Below, in pieces: positions 45,001 to 51,297 of a stretch of DNA of 64,000 nucleotides. Numbering within the stretch: position 1 is the stretch's first letter; every line of letters starts with the position of its first letter. Source of the DNA: Diphasiastrum complanatum (taxonomy: Eukaryota > Streptophyta > Lycopodiopsida > Lycopodiales > Lycopodiaceae); the NCBI GenBank assembly GCA_029204225.1, contig CM055101.1, positions 62,252,171 to 62,316,170 of the forward strand, given 5' to 3'. The position numbers and the translations under genes are program-made. The notes below the pieces were generated by a model. That model did not search any database. It saw nothing but the letters and a program-made list of their open reading frames with translations, and was not told where the DNA came from.

Positions 45001-46700
45001 GCTACAGCAAAAATTCTTGCATCATATGATCTAGAAACACCCTCTCCATAAAATCCTTCAGTATCCAGAAGAACGACACGACACCCATCAACAGTTCTCA
45101 CACTTCCTTTTGGTAATATACGCATCCAAATACCTTTTGTTTCAGGCTCTGGAGTTGCTCCAACCAAGAATCCATGTGATGAATTTAGAAGGACATTGAG
45201 GAGAAAGGACTTTCCACTGAAAATGTAAAAAAAATCATCACTTTCACATCAAATAACAAAAGTTTGATTTTTGTAATTGTTCGACTCCTTAGTTTTGAGA
45301 GCATGTACAATGACTTTAAGAAACTAAACGCACAAAAACGTAAGTACCATTCATAGCAGCATCTTATAAGCAACAAAGCCCATAAGTCAGGTGACACCAG
45401 TGTATAGCTTGTCCACAAATTTGAAAAGTTCAGTACAATCCACAGCACCAATAGAAATTTCAGTATCATAAAAATCATATTTGTTCTTTCATATAAGGTT
45501 CAGCTTTCCACGTTTTCTGACTTCTAATATTAGATTAAGGATCCATAAACCTTCAATTACACCAGTGTTTCGTGGTCTGTGCATAGGACTAACATCCAAT
45601 AAACCTTTCAAATACATCAACGGTGGTAATCTTTGACGGTAGTGGTTTAGAAGCAACCATAGAGTTTTATTGAGCCTTATAAGTTCTTTCTGTGATCGAG
45701 AGATTCAAAGTAAAATTGCATTCACCGTTTAGGGGTATGGCAAGGTACATTATTGAGAAATGATCGCTTTTGACTGAAATTTGTGAAGAAAGAAATGGTA
45801 CCACATATTTTATCTGGTTTAGCAAACTTTGGCCAGCAGCTTTTGAGATAATAGCTGATCCGATTGCAGTTGTATAAAAGACTCTCGAGACTTTTGAGAA
45901 GTCTTTGCTACATGTTAGTTTAAGCAGACTACCTTCTTTATGCAGACTCAATAGCGGTTCCTACATATGGAGTCTGTTCAAGCTAATTTTCTCTCATTAT
46001 GTTGTACATAAAGGCTTAACAGTGCTTTCTATGAGAACTGATAGATGTATTTGAAGTGAACTTACAGTGTACGACGAGGAAAATTGGACTGTAAGAGGTA
46101 CAACAAATCTTTTGAGAATTATATAAGTTAACGAAAAGTAATCTACGATTTTTGTTCGTCCATACTGCTGCCAGATCTTCTTGCTTATGTTTTGGGAGTC
46201 GACAAACCGGCCTCCTATTTCTATAGACGTCATATTATGTTTACTCCACCATAAGCTGTTGCATGCCCCTCTTTTAACATGAATAATCGAAAACTTCAAA
46301 GAGACGCTAACCTGTGGTACGGTCCCACCACTGCCACAAATGATACAGGTTCAGTGATGGCAGACAGTTTCTCCAAAACAAGCTCATTCAACTCAAGCCG
46401 GTCATGTCCCTTTGAAGGACGGATCAACTGCAAAGGCTCATCCTCCCAATCTTTCTCGTTTACCTCAAATAATCGGACATCGTCCACATTCCAATCGTGC
46501 CTTTGATCTTGAATCACTCCATCAACCTCCTCGTTATTCAAATGCACACCCGCGAAAGACGACGATGCCTCCTCCAGAACGAACGACGATGCTGCTCCCT
46601 CTAACAAAGGTGCTGCTTCCAACCTCACCTCCGTTTGGATGGCAACAATTACAAATAAAAACATTAACAGAAGCGTGAAAATGAAAACAAGACGCTCCAT
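16520..46700 (-). CDS. Guanylate-binding protein (GBP) family large GTPase with membrane anchor, ten exons
   Basis: Minus-strand gene of 980 codons in ten exons (listed separately). Large dynamin-like GTPases of this family bind guanine nucleotides and self-assemble, usually on membranes. Residues 4-21 are a hydrophobic leader. The G domain has the P-loop GPYHSGKS (126-133), the switch Thr in ETKGIW (156), and VVLLDTEGF (DTEG 181-184); WVVQGF near 272 stands where animal GBPs have TLRD. Residues 577-834 are mostly charged and helical. Residues about 923-946 form a transmembrane segment followed by a short polar tail. All exon phases agree and the spliced length is a multiple of three without stops. 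Human GBP1 has Arg48 where this protein has His129. It resembles the shorter plant GBP-like proteins more than any other dynamin relative. An extra exon in intron 9 or 2 cannot be excluded. Confidence 0.9.
16961..17597 (-). other. GBP intron 9, 3' part
   Basis: Unique-looking sequence next to exon 10. No gene seen. A run of C/T-rich words (CATTCCTGTTCCC, CTCGTTCCCG) precedes the CT tract in which the LINE sits. Confidence 0.5.
17598..17612 (+). repeat. Left (CT)n tract of LINE copy 1
   Basis: Fifteen bases of perfect CT repeat directly before the 5'-truncated LINE. It pairs with the long CT tract at the LINE 3' end. Confidence 0.85.
17613..19611 (+). pseudogene. LINE reverse transcriptase with C-terminal Cys/His region, broken
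   Basis: Readable blocks: SNYRTIMIGHVLAKVYGTIL, QAGFRAHYSTADHIF, VPRSLLIQRLRDLGF, GVKQGYSLSPVLFGLYIDEL, YADDVVLVSPTREGLQRQLD (the catalytic YADD near 18090), GLGVNIGKTKVMVFN and SYTYLGVLFSG. The C terminus has LRSLGEVESEEHFIFRCPVY, a partial Cys/His motif, then an acidic tail. Damage: a deletion near 17802 removed the block before VPRS that copy 2 retains; stops at 18018 and 18865; a frameshift near 18165. Confidence 0.88.
17613..19760 (+). mobile_element. Non-LTR retrotransposon (LINE), 5'-truncated, inside a CT microsatellite
   Basis: Begins inside reverse transcriptase and runs to a 3' end reading CATTAATAAAG, followed at once by (CT)32. It is flanked by CT repeats on both sides. The 3' UTR core (19710-19760) recurs at 41884-41934, again next to CT repeats. 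There is no poly(A) tail. The endonuclease portion is absent. The sequence does not look like common plant L1 elements; its clade was not resolved. Confidence 0.85.
19761..19824 (+). repeat. (CT)32 microsatellite at the LINE 3' end
   Basis: 64 bases of perfect CT repeat following the LINE terminus. It is followed by CTAG and sequence homologous to the Copia LTR at 21944, which has its own shorter CT run at the same place, so the tract probably predates the LINE. Confidence 0.95.
19825..22094 (+). mobile_element. Decayed Copia relic in GBP intron 9
   Basis: Partial 5' LTR (about 19825-19977), primer-binding site TAGTATCGGAGC (19978-19989, two changes from the standard), RT/RNase H remnants, a purine tract TTAAGGGGGG (21761-21770) and a 3' LTR (about 21771-22094). 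The left half of the 5' LTR was not found beyond the LINE. It is a different family from the element at 574-6419. Confidence 0.8.
20600..21760 (+). pseudogene. Copia RT/RNase H relic
   Basis: Fragments in shifting frames: STFVNGQLQEEIYMVQPQG, LRKALYGLEQAPRG, VLYVDDF (the YVDD box near 20885), YRQLVGSLIYLS, AISWSNKKQPTIALLS, YDNQSCIQLERNP and VDTFTKPLSEDKF. Many stops. Gag, protease and integrase are missing. Confidence 0.85.
22186..22389 (-). CDS. GBP exon 9
   Basis: 204 nt (68 codons), phase 0. Acceptor GGTGCAG|GCA and donor CAA|GTATGT. Encodes LGKQLIEEYATMVKDFL, IEEARAYLLKKNTALMAAF and DAYKELHMQ. Confidence 0.83.
22579..22704 (-). CDS. GBP exon 8
   Basis: 126 nt (42 codons), phase 0 at both ends. 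Acceptor CTTTCAG|GCA. The donor AAA|GTATTT is weak; it was preferred because reading further gives a TGA four bases on, while splicing here joins exon 9 in frame. Encodes NEAHVKSFCQQLASALACRY and then ITHFTPFPDNDETITDK. Confidence 0.72.
23223..23667 (-). CDS. GBP exon 7: long helical region
   Basis: 445 nt, acceptor TTTCCAG|G and donor ATTCAG|GTCTTC. Encodes YETLVGPHRGSRLYGEAKGQ, a Ser/Lys-rich linker and VRAAQAALEKEVKAEGLAWV. It ends on a complete codon. Confidence 0.87.
23886..24041 (-). CDS. GBP exon 6
   Basis: 156 nt, acceptor TGTATAG|G and donor CAAGG|GTTAGT. Encodes EENDRRVKEVLVLLSEGLRN and then READLQNHCTKAIKDALQG, an amphipathic helical stretch. Confidence 0.84.
24914..25356. mobile_element. 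Small non-autonomous hAT-like element (443 bp)
   Basis: Flanked by a perfect 8-bp duplication CTTCCAGC (24906-24913 and 25357-25364). The outer bases (CTGAG and, reversed, CAAGG) share G at position 5; TGCAG occurs close to both ends. Several CCGGATC or GATCCGG motifs lie near the termini. No coding sequence. The terminal repeats are poorly matched, so the call leans on the duplication. Confidence 0.55.
25557..26810 (+). mobile_element. 3' end of an LTR retrotransposon (purine tract plus LTR)
   Basis: AAGGGGAG at 25984-25991 followed by TGTTAGAG at 25992 is a typical polypurine-tract/LTR junction. Internal sequence on the left has no recognisable domain. The right end of the LTR, perhaps near 26806, was not fixed. 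It lies in GBP intron 5. Confidence 0.4.
26554..26660. repeat. Tandem duplication, unit of about 57 bp
   Basis: Two copies sharing TTCCACAACCATCACGTCAT and TCTTCCAT, with a few differences, in intron 5. Confidence 0.75.
26995..27030. repeat. Short interstitial telomere-like run
   Basis: Three to four degenerate CCCTAAA-like heptamers (ACCCTAAACCCCAAACCCTAA). Too short to be a telomere; such islands occur in many plant genomes. Confidence 0.5.
27371..27488 (-). CDS. GBP exon 5
   Basis: 118 nt, acceptor GTGACAG|A and donor TACAG|GTGAAC. Encodes KAIEYCRRRCVGVPQGLV, then EGQLGVKLARMKPYY, in phase with both neighbours. Confidence 0.82.
27770..28474 (-). CDS. GBP exon 4: end of the G domain and start of the helical region
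   Basis: 705 nt. Starts after GTTACAG and ends GCAG|GTAATT. It encodes DFPPLTWVVQGFDLDL, YNPMDYLQKYLL, MLFTQGIRCYTL and DLHPSYLSDLERLRQGVLGN, which follow the order of the late G domain and first helices of plant GBPs. Confidence 0.92.
28604..28699 (-). CDS. GBP exon 3: short G-domain exon
   Basis: 96 nt between TTTTGCAG and the strong donor G|GTAAGT. Encodes a stretch with ADLSKQAQVFNMQNWL, collinear with the helix after YNSIGTI in animal GBPs. It lies 16.3 kb from exon 2; the link rests on matching phase and homology. Confidence 0.8.
28700..31860 (-). other. GBP intron 2, 3' portion, no gene recognised
   Basis: About 3 kb of AT-rich sequence. CCCACATTGAGGGCAATG near 29271 followed by GGGGGAAGGAC resembles the region before the 3' LTR of some plant Gypsy elements, but no protein domain supports this. 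Reading frames at 29672-30042 have no recognised domain. Confidence 0.4.
31870..32218 (-). pseudogene. hAT transposase (DUF659) relic
   Basis: Minus strand: FAKTLPFNIVVN, then KWDMYGWSIFCDGWLDM, matching the LPF and GC-I-SDGWTD blocks of DUF659; further on in another frame, CSCHCLDLVFEDL matches CAAHCLDLMLEDI. It stops abruptly beside the LTR element at 32224. A different hAT family from the one at 35-11572. Confidence 0.6.
32224..32530 (-). repeat. 3' LTR of the non-autonomous element
   Basis: About 307 bp, aligned along its whole length with 34298-34628. The boundary near 32530 is where the copies diverge. It has TTATGAAC and GTTCATAA at its two ends. Confidence 0.82.
32531..34285 (-). other. 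Internal non-coding region of the non-autonomous LTR element
   Basis: Contains A/T-rich sequence (32900-33330), a GC-rich purine-skewed stretch (33390-33850) of GGCGGG, GGCTGACG and GGCGGATGGCGGG words, then a GA microsatellite near the primer-binding site. Proline-rich minus-strand frames at 33257-33800 are low-complexity and not credited as genes. Confidence 0.6.
34178..34230. repeat. (GA)n microsatellite
   Basis: About 53 bases of perfect GA repeat in the leader of the non-autonomous LTR element. Confidence 0.95.
34286..34297 (-). other. Primer-binding site, initiator tRNA-Met
   Basis: TGGTATCAGAGC on the minus strand, immediately internal to the LTR at 34298. It matches the site at 1224-1235 exactly. 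Confidence 0.9.
34298..34628 (-). repeat. 5' LTR of the non-autonomous element
   Basis: About 331 bp; on the minus strand it ends GTTCATAACA beside the primer-binding site. Contains CCTATATATACTATC in both LTR copies. Confidence 0.85.
34629..35150. other. GBP intron 2 spacer
   Basis: AT-rich, no gene or repeat recognised. Confidence 0.4.
35151..36290. repeat. Degenerate minisatellite interrupted by a small hAT element
   Basis: Words such as CTTGATCTTGAGTCA, TCTTGGAATCTCA, GTCAACTCAGCACCCTCC and GGTGTCCAACTC recur in units of roughly 65-75 bp on both sides of the insertion. One 43-bp segment is exactly doubled at about 35195-35280. Confidence 0.75.
35481..36103. mobile_element. Small non-autonomous hAT element (623 bp) with TTCGAA arrays
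   Basis: A perfect 8-bp duplication GCACCCTC (35473-35480 and 36104-36111) flanks ends that begin CAATGTTT on both strands, fitting the hAT rule of A at position 2 and G at position 5. Both ends hold arrays of GATTCGAATCGG-like palindromes: about three on the left and five on the right, some as TTCGAACC. No coding capacity. Confidence 0.85.
36430..37360 (-). mobile_element. LINE relic, copy 2
   Basis: Minus strand. Blocks: YGTILQSVVSSEAE, CCFVDFRKAFDSVPRSLLIQ, ILLAVMVLYERVLGCFRHGS, LSPVLFGLYIDELEQ, then NLSKTKIMVFN, SYTYLGGLFSG and LVQLERLCFRKSIRD. It is close to copy 1 but keeps the KAFDSVPR block that copy 1 lost. It is truncated at both ends and has no CT tract at its limits. Confidence 0.85.
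37595..38205 (+). mobile_element. Solo or truncated Copia LTR, related to the LTRs at 574 and 5770
   Basis: Begins TGTGAGAGATT and follows the 650-bp LTR in order through ACACTTTTTGAAAGTGTGGG, a TATAAAAGGATGTAA promoter, TACATGGTTCTC, GCTGATTTTTCTACATTGG and AACCAAAGATCA, then stops about 35 bp short of the LTR end. Clearly older than the full element. It lies in GBP intron 2. Confidence 0.88.
38206..40490 (-). other. GBP intron 2, no gene recognised
   Basis: AT-rich unique sequence with no recognised coding or transposon domain. Short reading frames at 39952-40388 have no similarity I can name. Confidence 0.4.
41843..41876 (+). repeat. (TC)17 tract left of LINE fragment 3
   Basis: 34 bases of perfect repeat preceding the short LINE fragment. 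Confidence 0.95.
41877..41934 (+). mobile_element. LINE 3' end fragment (58 bp) inside a CT microsatellite
   Basis: The last 51 bp match the LINE copy 1 terminus at 19710-19760 with about two differences, including the ATGCCTTTTGGCAT palindrome and the final CATTAATAAA. CT repeats sit on both sides. Confidence 0.9.
41935..42005 (+). repeat. (CT)n tract right of LINE fragment 3
   Basis: 71 bases of perfect CT repeat directly after the LINE 3' end, as at 19761. Confidence 0.95.
42489..43187. other. GBP intron 2 spacer
   Basis: No gene. A 21-bp unit GTGACTACCCACAAGTCGGAG is doubled in tandem near 42787-42828, followed by GGCTCGAGCC; this may be a decayed SINE-like piece but boxes A and B are not convincing. 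Confidence 0.4.
43192..43377 (-). other. Exon-like open stretch of unknown origin in GBP intron 2
   Basis: 186 nt open on the minus strand between a plausible acceptor (ATCTCTAG|T) and donor (CTCAG|GTAGCT). Encodes repeats of about 14 residues: QGGHLVRYTNDLRV, QGDYLARQNDIPWA, QGALR. The phase (2 at both ends) does not fit between GBP exons 2 and 3. Family not recognised. It may be an exon of a captured gene, or a short minisatellite that happens to be open. Confidence 0.3.
43523..43610 (-). pseudogene. Possible Copia integrase scrap
   Basis: Minus strand NGVAERRNRTLVE matches the Glu-containing end of the Copia integrase core (compare NGVAERKNR in the element at 574). Sequence on either side does not continue the domain. 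Confidence 0.4.
43611..44953 (-). other. GBP intron 2, 5' portion, no gene recognised
   Basis: AT-rich sequence between the integrase scrap and exon 2. Short frames at 43812-44586 have no recognised domain. Confidence 0.4.
44954..45216 (-). CDS. GBP exon 2: G-domain core
   Basis: Acceptor TTTTCAG|T and donor TTGG|GTAAGC. It encodes GKSFLLN, VGATPEPETKGIWM, VVLLDTEGF and LVYNTLRTL, the most conserved part of the GBP GTPase. It ends with one base of the next codon. Confidence 0.93.
45217..46311 (-). other. GBP intron 1 (1095 bp)
   Basis: Bounded by CAG|GTTAGC and TTTTCAG|T. No gene or recognisable transposon inside. Confidence 0.8.
46312..46700 (-). CDS. GBP exon 1: leader, N-terminal region and first half of the P-loop
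   Basis: ATG at 46700; codons 1-129 plus two bases. It begins with a 20-residue hydrophobic segment after MERL (signal peptide or anchor), then an acidic region, then LELNELVLEKLSAI and SFVAVVGPYH. The donor CACAG|GTTAGC splits the P-loop serine codon (AG|T). This ATG is chosen because it gives the leader and no upstream in-frame ATG was found. Confidence 0.88.
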
Positions 46701-46753
46701 ACCAAGATGGATGGAGACAAGAGCAGTAGATCAGACAAATAAATTATCGATTG

Positions 46754-46754
46754 A

Positions 46755-46796
<42 letters not shown>
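46754..46796. repeat. (ATG)n trinucleotide repeat in the GBP 5' leader
   Basis: About 14 trinucleotide units, 54 bp upstream of the GBP start codon. On the transcribed strand the units read ATC/CAT, so no extra upstream ATG is created. Confidence 0.9.
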
Positions 46797-46800
46797 AAGA

Positions 46801-47345
46801 GAGCTGCAGGCAAAGGGATAGACATGGAGAAAGGTCACGATGCGACGCGCTTGCTCATAGGATCGTTAAGGAGGATGGATCGAGAGTAAAGATAATCTTA
46901 TTGTTATTGATATGTATCCAGTGACAAAGAAGAGGGACTGGAAAAGGGCAGCGCTCTTTCCGACAGCTGGAGTGCCGCGTGGCGTAATTGCGTTGGGTCA
47001 AAATTTATGTGCCATTTTCTTTTTTAAAGGGTACTTGGGTTTTAAATATTTCTCTAGATCATTTAAGTACTATGGAATGAGCCGGGCACAGGCCATTCTG
47101 CCCGGTTCAGCTTTCCAAAAATTTTTGCGGAATAGATTGTTGGACCTTTTTTGGACCAATTCGACGCTGCCGTGTGGCAGACAACAGGCAGAATCAAAAC
47201 TTAAAAAATTTAAACCAATCCAACGATGCCACGTGGTAGGTGCAGGCAGAATCAGCACAAATTTTTTTTTTAAATAAACAAGTGACTATTTTGCTTTTTA
47301 ATGAGTCATAAAACTGGGCAAAATAGTCACCAACAATTCATTATG
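46801..47345 (-). promoter_or_regulatory. GBP upstream region with a G-box, duplicated segment and hairpin
   Basis: A CACGTG G-box core at 47230-47235 lies about 530 bp upstream of the start codon, inside a tandem duplication of about 60 bp (from about 47157 and about 47215; shared GGCAGAATCA and CGATGCCACGTGG/CGCTGCCGTGTGG). A perfect 13-bp inverted repeat follows (47282-47294 with 47318-47330). No TATA box could be assigned with confidence. Confidence 0.4.
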
Positions 47346-47845
47346 TCTTGCCTTGCAAACTCATTAGTGTGTGTTTCAATAAGTCATTACAATGTGTTTC
47401 AAGATGGTTAATTGAGAACATTACACTCAAAGCCCTAAATTATAAAAGTACATGCGCCCAAAAAGCTTTGTCACATTGCTAACAAGGATATATATTTTGC
47501 ACAAGTGCTAATTTTAACATGCAAGATAAAATGCATTCCATTCCACCGAGCACGCAATAGGTATGAGTGCCTAAGCAACATAACCGCTAGTTGTTGCTGC
47601 TAACATGGGAGTCTATAACTACGATGTTCCAATCTTGCAACTCTGAATAACACAATGGCACGTGCATTGAAAGTAGCAAATAGAAAAAAGTTGTTGCATG
47701 TTATAGAAAAGCAAGCATCAAAAAAGTGAAGCATAGAGTATAAATGAGGCACAAGTCTAATGTACTCATCAAGTTTGTTTGTGTATTTGTGCATTGTTCA
47801 GCCTTGAGTTTTTCATCGGCGCTACTTGGTTGCTTGTGAATGCAG

Positions 47846-47965
47846 ATGCAGAGTTTGAGTTGTTCGTTGGAAAGCACAAAAAGGTGTATGCGAGTGCTGA
47901 GGAGTATGTTCATCGGCTAGTGTTGTTCAAGAAGAACAAACTTCTGCTCACCTCCTTGCAAATGA
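47846..47965 (+). pseudogene. Papain-family protease prodomain (I29 inhibitor) fragment
   Basis: After an acceptor-like TGAATGCAG the plus strand reads AEFELFVGKHKKVYASAEEY, then HRLVLFKKN, matching the ERFNIN-type start of the I29 prodomain (F-x-x-F/W, K-x-Y-x-S-x-E-E, R-x-x-x-F-x-x-N). The catalytic domain is not downstream. Probably a stranded or captured exon; expression is unknown. Confidence 0.55.
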
Positions 47966-48758
47966 GTATCTTTTCTACATGCAATCCTTCAAACCTCGTA
48001 TAAAGTGTTGATGAAAGATGAACAACAATCATCGGATTGCCAATTAAATTACATCTCTCTTAACAACTGCATGACCATGGTAGCACGCTCTTCAATAATA
48101 GTGCATAAAAGTTGCAACATGGCTGGCTATAGGCGGTAGTGCAATTTTGGTAGTTGTAGCCATCATGAACATTCTAAGGGACGCATCTGTAGGACGTTAA
48201 GTGAACTGGAGTGGAGGTAAAGCCATTGAGAGGAGGTGCACATGAAAGTCTACTCCATATTAGAAAACCGTTTTTACAATTTCAAGTTTGGTTGCAGGTA
48301 TATAATGGTGGGGGAATTTTTTGCCATATCATATGGAGCATCAAATAATGCATCTCGGTTTCCAAGGGGGTGTTTGAACTTGGGATTAAAGAAGCTTCGG
48401 ATACTAAGCTAACCAAGTGAACCAACCTCATTGAATGATGGAGCGTCAAATAATGAGACAACAAATGTGCCTGCCAAAAAGTCACTCATTGGGCCATCAA
48501 AAAATCCTATTGGACACCACGTAGCTCACCATGGTCGCTTGAAATATGTATTGCCCTCCCATGTTTAAGTGTCACATGCTTACTAACTCGTTTGTTAACC
48601 CTATCCCCGTGCAAATAGGCTTTAATGATCCTCTAGCCCCATCCATCTCATTGATTTAAGCATTGTGAAATGATCTACTTGCTTGACCATTATTGGCTCT
48701 GAAATTGCAATTTAAAAGGCCCATTTCAAAAAAATGAGGCCTAGTGTGTGATAATTCA
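47966..48758. other. Intergenic sequence
   Basis: No gene or repeat recognised. Confidence 0.4.
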
Positions 48759-49281
48759 TGTGAGAAATTTCAACTAGTTTTGCCAAGTTTAGTCATATTT
48801 TGGTTAATTCTCAATATTGGGCCAATATGCATTTTAGACTTAGAGATAAACTTTATGAAAGTTATTTTAGCCTAATTTCGTTTGAATTACCACTTTTGGA
48901 AAGTGTGGAAAAGTTAGGAGGTCGAGTTTGGAAGGTTCAAATTTGAACACTTGGTTCATTGAATCTAGTCCACATTAATAGTAGGGTTTTTGTTATGGAG
49001 GGAAACCAAGATCATCAATGAGGCATGGACCTGCTATATATTGGTTATCACTCACATTTATTGTTTGGTTGCTGAAATTTTCTAGATAGTTCAAAGTTTA
49101 TAGCATGGGGAGGAATCATCTCATTTACAATCTATTTGGTTCTTCATGTTATATTTACATCATGATTTGTAAAATTGATGAAAGAGATAGTGAAACATCC
49201 AAAGTGGACACTATTCTCTATATCAATTATGGATGCTACTTTAAAGCATTGGGAAAAGACTTGTTTATGAAGCATAGATAA
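48759..49281 (+). mobile_element. Degenerate Copia LTR and scrap of the same family as 574-6419
   Basis: From TGTGAGAAATTTCAACTAG the order of LTR motifs is kept (TTTTAGACTTAGAGATAAAC, GGAAAGTGTGG, CATTGAATCTAG, GACCTGCTATAT) until about 49040. At 49237-49281 AAAGCATTGGGAAAAGACTT and ATGAAGCATAG match the internal 3' end of the full element at 5683-5720. Confidence 0.75.
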
Positions 49282-49439
49282 AAAAAAACACAAATATTAC
49301 ATTGTCAAAAACATTACTTACGACTTACACAAGAATAACAACTTCCAATATCGAAGGAACAATAATACATTATGCACTACACCTATCGATCAATACAAAA
49401 ATGCTAACATCATTGTCGTAAAAAAAGCTTGGCACATTA

Positions 49440-50400
49440 GCAAAAAATTATTCACAACTACAAATAGTAGTTTTTGATGAAATTTCACTCATTGAAAAAC
49501 CTATTTTGCAATTTGTAGATCAAAGACTATAAGCAAACAAACACATCTCTTCTAAACACCTTGGAGGATTGGAGGTAATTATATGTGGTGATTTGTATCA
49601 AGCTAGACAAATTTTTGGTGAGTGGATGTTACAATCAATATGAATTCATTAGAACCATTGGGTTCAACATATTGGGAGATGTCATATGCTATGAGTCGGT
49701 TGAAACAAAATTTGACAAAAAGATCACAAAATTATCTCCATACTTAACAGAATACGCCAACGAACACACCCACTATTGAGATAAATTACTTAGACAACCT
49801 ATGTTATCACCAAACAATATTTGATCATACATTCCCACCTATTTTTATAGAAACAATCACATAACAAAGCACAATGCTGAAGTCCTACAAAATAAATTGA
49901 AACAGAATACATCTTATAGGCAATTGGTTCCTTCCATGATTCTTGTCAAAAGAATCTAAAAATTTCTAACGATTCAAAAATATGACTGGCTTATTAACAA
50001 ATATTAGAGTCAAACATGATACGTTGATTGAGTTACATGCTTCAAATCTCAACATTAATGATCGATTGGTCAATGGTGTCGAAGCTACTTTCAAACAAAA
50101 ACAACCATGATGGATGATGACATTATTTGGAAACAATTTTTTTTTGACCAAAATGTAGGAGCCAAAATGAGATAAGAAAACAATCATGCTACAACCAAAA
50201 AATCACTAAAACGTGGACACATGTATGATGACTTCTCAAAGGAATACAAATTGGGAACAATCATCTAAATGTCATCAAAGCAATTTCCAATCCAACTTGC
50301 AGCAACATGAACAATACATTGCAGACAAGCATTAACAAACTCGCATTCAATCCAAAAGGCATTAAAGTGCACGGTCTAACTTATACACCAACTTAAAAAC
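49440..50400 (+). pseudogene. PIF1-like DNA helicase relic (Helitron-type or host-like)
   Basis: Fragments in order on the plus strand: VVFDEISLIEKPILQFVDQRL (Walker B, DE), LGGLEVIICGDLYQARQIFGE, LHASNLNINDRLVNGVEATF, and near the end FPIQLAAT with TIH, then HGLTYTPT. This matches the order of PIF1 helicases (DEISM, FGG-x-GD-x-Q, NGA-G, A-x-TIHK-x-Q). Stops in every part. In plants such helicases are most often Helitron-encoded; no Helitron ends were found. Confidence 0.6.
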
Positions 50401-50925
50401 TACAGACACTAATCATTTGTATCTCCTACAACCATTGCAACCAAAAAATCTTGTTGTTGACAGAAAAGCAAATAAAAAATGCAAAGACTACATGACACAC
50501 AACTACTTGGAGATTCACTATTCTTGACATTAAGCAATATGTAAATATGCCCTCGTTGTACAACTTTTGAGCATGATATCTTTACAAAAATACTATGATG
50601 ATATGAAATCTACCAAACTCCTAATGAATATTGATATACTCTATCTGTAGGAAATATATACAAGCACATTTTTACAAATTGACACATATATGCCAGAAAG
50701 CCACAACATTCAATTACACCAACGATATTGAGATGACATAAAATATTGAATGAAAGCACATGATTTCACATGCACATTCTAACCATGTACAGACATCCAA
50801 AAACAAACATCAAATCAGTATTGCAATTTTTTTTGCAACGTGCTATAAACCATACCTGGAAATGTTTCTACAACTATTATACACAGTTTAAATATTGATA
50901 TTCTAAAGCCCAGTTTACTTAGTCA
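50400..50925. other. Intergenic AT-rich sequence
   Basis: No gene recognised. Confidence 0.4.
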
Positions 50926-50929
50926 ACAA

Positions 50930-51190
50930 CTTCAAAGTTTTTACGTGGTCTACAAAAGACATTTACAACGATTAAAGTGAATGCTTTACCATCTTTTAGC
51001 TTCCATATCCAAATGGCTTGATCATCTACATCGGGTTTAGCTTCGATGCCAATGACGACTTTTCATAGCTCTTTGGCCATTAGTACTATTCTCATCTTGA
51101 ACTTCCACAGACGATAGTTGGATCCATCCAGCTTGTCTACAATGAAAATAGCCTTGATTTGTGAACCCATATGGAAGTTCTAGTATATGC
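50930..51190 (-). pseudogene. Copia gag relic
   Basis: Minus strand FIVDKLDGSNYRLWKFKMR followed by VLMAKEL, a stop and KVVIGIEAKP, the classic start of a UBN2-type Copia gag. A primer-binding-site-like TGGTATTAGAGC (minus, 51286-51297) lies about 100 bp upstream in the same orientation. Confidence 0.7.
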
Positions 51191-51285
51191 ATATTTTAAA
51201 CTAAATATTTGATAGTTGCAATGATTTGTCATTAATCAAACTGATAGAATCATGATTTGATACCATGCGCCTTTGATATCAGATT

Positions 51286-51297
51286 GCTCTAATACCA
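51286..51297 (-). other. Degenerate Copia primer-binding site
   Basis: TGGTATTAGAGC on the minus strand, one base from the standard. The LTR end would be the sequence from 51298 upward. A second similar motif, TTGGTATTAAAGC, lies at about 51739-51751. Confidence 0.55.
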
